Assembly (NCBI GenBank): GCA_017938765.1
Contig: JAGBAX010000008.1
Span: forward strand, 1-64,000
Direction: 5' to 3'
Source: Alistipes sp.
GTDB taxonomy: Bacteria; Bacteroidota; Bacteroidia; Bacteroidales; Rikenellaceae
DNA: 64,000 nt
The notes under the pieces are model-generated. The model searched no databases. It saw nothing but the letters and a program-made list of their open reading frames with translations, and was not told the origin of the DNA. A program made the translations under genes and the position numbers. The stretch's first letter is position 1; the number at the start of each line of letters is the position of its first letter. This document shows, piece after piece, positions 61,930 to 64,000 of this stretch.

Positions 61930-63297
61930 TTATATTAATGGTAGTTTTACTTCAAATGTCGTATCTGTGCTATTGACAACAATATCTTGTCCAGTAGCTC
62001 CAATGTACTGCTTGGAGATGTTTTTAAGCCCCACTTTAGTACTATCGGTACTTGATGTTTTAGGCTGTAAATTATTTCTGACAACAATAAACTCCCCCTC
62101 GGTTGATATTGTAATGTGGAGTGGCTGTTCTGCTCTTACAATATTATGTTTAAATGCGTTCTCTATAAGCACTTGAAGGCTGCACTGAACAACATATTTA
62201 CTCTTCATGCTACTCTCAATACTCTTTTCAACAGTGAAGCTATTTGGAAATCTAACTTCCAATAGGTCGGTATACTTATCAATAAAGCTCAACTCTTCGT
62301 GTAGCAACACAAGATGTTCATTCTCATTCTGCAACATGTAACGATAGAGTGCTGCGAGTTTTCGAACATATTCTGACGCCTCGGCTGTCTTCTGCTCCTC
62401 AATTAGTCCATTTAAGATATTAAGTGAGTTAAAGAGGAAGTGAGGGTCAACCTGTTGCTTGAGAATATTATACTGAAATTGTGCCAAACGACGCTTCTCT
62501 TGCTCCTTCTCTATGCGAGTCCTTGTCTGGTAGACGTAGGAGAGTAGTACCATAACGACATAGATAATCAGATTGGCAATAATTATAACAGAAAATATCT
62601 GCACAAAGGCTATATTCTCAAACGGTGTATCGGTGCCAAAGGGAAGATTATAGCCGACAATTAGGGTAGTGACAAGTGCAATAGTAACCGTCTCTACAAT
62701 TAGTCCTGTCACATATCCTAATGGAGCAGTCAGCCACTCAAGACGATTGTGGATTATCAAGTAGATAATGTTGCAACAAATCAGGGTGATAATGGCCAGA
62801 GAGTTGCCAAGGAGCAATTTTATTGATGTATTTACGGCCGCCTCTGAAAGAATATTACCAAAGACCTTGGTATAGACTATTCGTATGAGAAGTAAAATAC
62901 CGAGCATGAGTATCATCGGCATCATTTGAGGCATCCACAGAGTGCTGTAAGAGCGTCCCCCCCCCAATGTATTAAAGAGCAGTAGTAGCCCGAAACCAAT
63001 TATTTCAGTGGTGACAAATGAAGTGACAGCGTGAAGAGCTTGCAATGGGATGAAATTCGCTAACAATTCTGCACCGTATGTACCAATGATAAATCCAAGG
63101 ATATTACCAGCGATAACGCTTGCTGCTATTACACCAAGGCCTTGTCCTCTTCTGATGGCAATAACACCAATCATTGAGACCGTTGCAACGGTAAGTATAA
63201 GCTCATCCGATACATTGAGCCATCCACACAAAAGAACTATCACTGCGTGAATAACTGCAAATATGTGTATTATACCTGAACAACGAGGACTATTCAT
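61930..63297 (-). CDS. LytS-type sensor histidine kinase with a G9 tract in the gene
   Basis: A 455-residue inner-membrane sensor. About eight hydrophobic helices cover residues 10-265 (MASE1-like rather than a classical periplasmic sensor). A short coiled region (TRIEKEQEKRRLAQFQ) leads to the His_kinase domain PF06580 with phospho-acceptor His286 in QQVDPHFLFNSLN, and a HATPase_c domain (about 365-455, VQCSLQVLIENAFKH and VGLKNISKQYIGATG). Nine consecutive G at 62957-62965 (minus sense) encode Leu-Gly-Gly-Gly at about residues 111-115. A slip there would truncate the protein inside the membrane domain. Confidence 0.9.
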   Translation of the reverse strand: MNSPRCSGIIHIFAVIHAVIVLLCGWLNVSDELILTVATVSMIGVIAIRRGQGLGVIAASVIAGNILGFIIGTYGAELLANFIPLQALHAVTSFVTTEIIGFGLLLLFNTLGGGRSYSTLWMPQMMPMILMLGILLLIRIVYTKVFGNILSEAAVNTSIKLLLGNSLAIITLICCNIIYLIIHNRLEWLTAPLGYVTGLIVETVTIALVTTLIVGYNLPFGTDTPFENIAFVQIFSVIIIANLIIYVVMVLLSYVYQTRTRIEKEQEKRRLAQFQYNILKQQVDPHFLFNSLNILNGLIEEQKTAEASEYVRKLAALYRYMLQNENEHLVLLHEELSFIDKYTDLLEVRFPNSFTVEKSIESSMKSKYVVQCSLQVLIENAFKHNIVRAEQPLHITISTEGEFIVVRNNLQPKTSSTDSTKVGLKNISKQYIGATGQDIVVNSTDTTFEVKLPLI

Positions 63298-63542
63298 AGT
63301 ATTTAATTCAAAAACAGTTCAAATTTAATACAAAATTATCAATTCTACAAACAATTTGTAAATTTTTCATTAATGTTCAGTTATGAAATGTTCGATTTTA
63401 TCATTCCATTCACACCGATTTTTTGTCATTTCATAGATTATTTTATACCACTCGCTCTCCAATATTTTCTCAGTTTAAAATTAATTTCAAAATTTGTCTA
63501 TTGACAATATGCAATTTAAATTTTTTAAAATATTTTAATATT
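63298..63542. other. AT-rich divergent regulatory region
   Basis: The 245-base gap between the divergent kinase gene and the MFS transporter gene holds no ORF of note. It is very AT-rich and includes the small palindrome ACAAA-CAA-TTTGT near 63348. I see no clean -33/-7 pair in it, so the promoters may be activator-dependent, plausibly through the LytTR regulator. Confidence 0.4.
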
Positions 63543-64000
63543 ATGCAATTAACAAAACCTAATCTCTCATTTTGGCAGATATGGAATCTGAGTTTTGGTT
63601 TCTTTGGAGTGCAAATCGCTTACGCACTTCAGAGTGCAAACATCAGTCGTATTTTTGCCACACTTGGAGCAGATCCACACTCGCTAAGTTACTTCTGGAT
63701 TCTTCCTCCGCTAATGGGAATGATTGTGCAGCCATTGGTAGGTACATGGAGCGACAAGACTTGGTGCAAGTGGGGTAGACGTAAGCCATACCTCTATTTG
63801 GGAGCGATTGTTGCAGTGCTGGTTATGGTACTACTTCCAAACTCTGGTAGTCTCAATCTTACTGTAAAGGCGGCAATGGCATTTGGCCTTGTGATGCTGA
63901 TGTTGCTTGACACATCAATCAATATGGCAATGCAGCCATTCAAGATGATGGTCGGCGATATGGTAAACGAGGAGCAGAAGGCAACAGCTTACTCTGTACA
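63543..64000 (+). CDS. Sugar MFS transporter, N-terminal part (SLC45/maltose-transporter-like), cut by the window
   Basis: The first 152 residues of an MFS protein starting MQLTKPNLSFWQIWNLSFGFFG. At least four membrane helices are visible. The loop after helix 2 carries GTWSDKTWCKWGRRKPYLYLGA, the MFS motif A in the form typical of GPH/SLC45-like maltose and sucrose carriers, and FWILPPLMGMIVQPLVG precedes it. Orientation and distance (245 bases from a LytTR two-component system, with a GH13 lipoprotein beyond) support uptake of maltose or malto-oligosaccharides. The 3' part is outside the window. Confidence 0.85.
   Translation, partial: MQLTKPNLSFWQIWNLSFGFFGVQIAYALQSANISRIFATLGADPHSLSYFWILPPLMGMIVQPLVGTWSDKTWCKWGRRKPYLYLGAIVAVLVMVLLPNSGSLNLTVKAAMAFGLVMLMLLDTSINMAMQPFKMMVGDMVNEEQKATAYSV

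Overview
The window is chromosomal DNA of an anaerobic member of the Bacteroidales. The evidence is internal: a TonB-dependent receptor with an N-terminal carboxypeptidase-like domain, BACON and DUF5689 lipoproteins, DUF4199/DUF4293/DUF4294 family proteins, a flavodiiron protein, very tight operons without clear Shine-Dalgarno sequences, and more than ten promoters of the Bacteroidetes type (a TTTG-like -33 box, 18-22 bases, then TAnnTTTG at -7). A PLP enzyme that looks more like cysteate synthase than threonine synthase would fit a sulfonolipid-making lineage such as Alistipes and relatives, but the genus cannot be fixed from this sequence alone.

Layout, left to right. 1-5.7 kb: a minus-strand surface-polysaccharide operon (flippase, polymerase, glycosyltransferase, acetyltransferase, nucleotidyltransferase-fold protein). 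5.7-8.8 kb: a PLP aminotransferase and a divergent AspT/YidE-type transporter. 8.8-14.2 kb: a minus-strand polyamine ABC transporter operon (potABCD) headed by an outer-membrane beta-barrel gene. 14.3-17.6 kb: plus-strand DUF4199 / GT2 / DUF4293 operon, then mltG, with a 4.5S SRP RNA gene (ffs) lying between them on the minus strand. 17.6-19.3 kb: a secreted WG-repeat-like protein. 19.4-29.6 kb: a five-gene minus-strand operon of two DUF5689 lipoproteins, two secreted nucleases and a TonB-dependent receptor, which I read as a nucleic-acid scavenging locus. 29.7-35.1 kb: M16 protease, small HTH regulator, GT4 and acyl-ACP thioesterase. 35.1-40.8 kb: ffh-era-TPR-MFS operon. 40.9-43.5 kb: small exported proteins, a thioesterase, a tandem structured repeat and tRNA-Gln. 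43.5-47.7 kb: lacZ-lrgA-lrgB. 47.7-57.2 kb: mannose-6-phosphate isomerase, the cysteate/threonine synthase-like gene, an MBL-trmD-lpxB-FAH-maf operon, a flavodiiron protein, a SIMPL protein and an RNA uridine methyltransferase. 57.2-58.3 kb: an AT-rich orphan membrane protein next to tRNA-Lys. 58.4-64 kb: a GH13 lipoprotein, a LytTR/LytS-type two-component pair and the start of a sugar MFS transporter, probably an alpha-glucan use locus.

Beyond the genes, the most notable items are: the 10-kb receptor/nuclease/DUF5689 operon; a ~175-bp element with terminal inverted repeats present twice in opposite orientation (141-314 and 32598-32773); a 248-bp tandem repeat that folds into a cloverleaf-like structure (42782-43344); two runs of nine G/C, one in a promoter spacer and one inside the histidine kinase gene, both possible phase-variation switches; and several places where a terminator hairpin and the next promoter are overlaid, with the -33 box in the hairpin loop.
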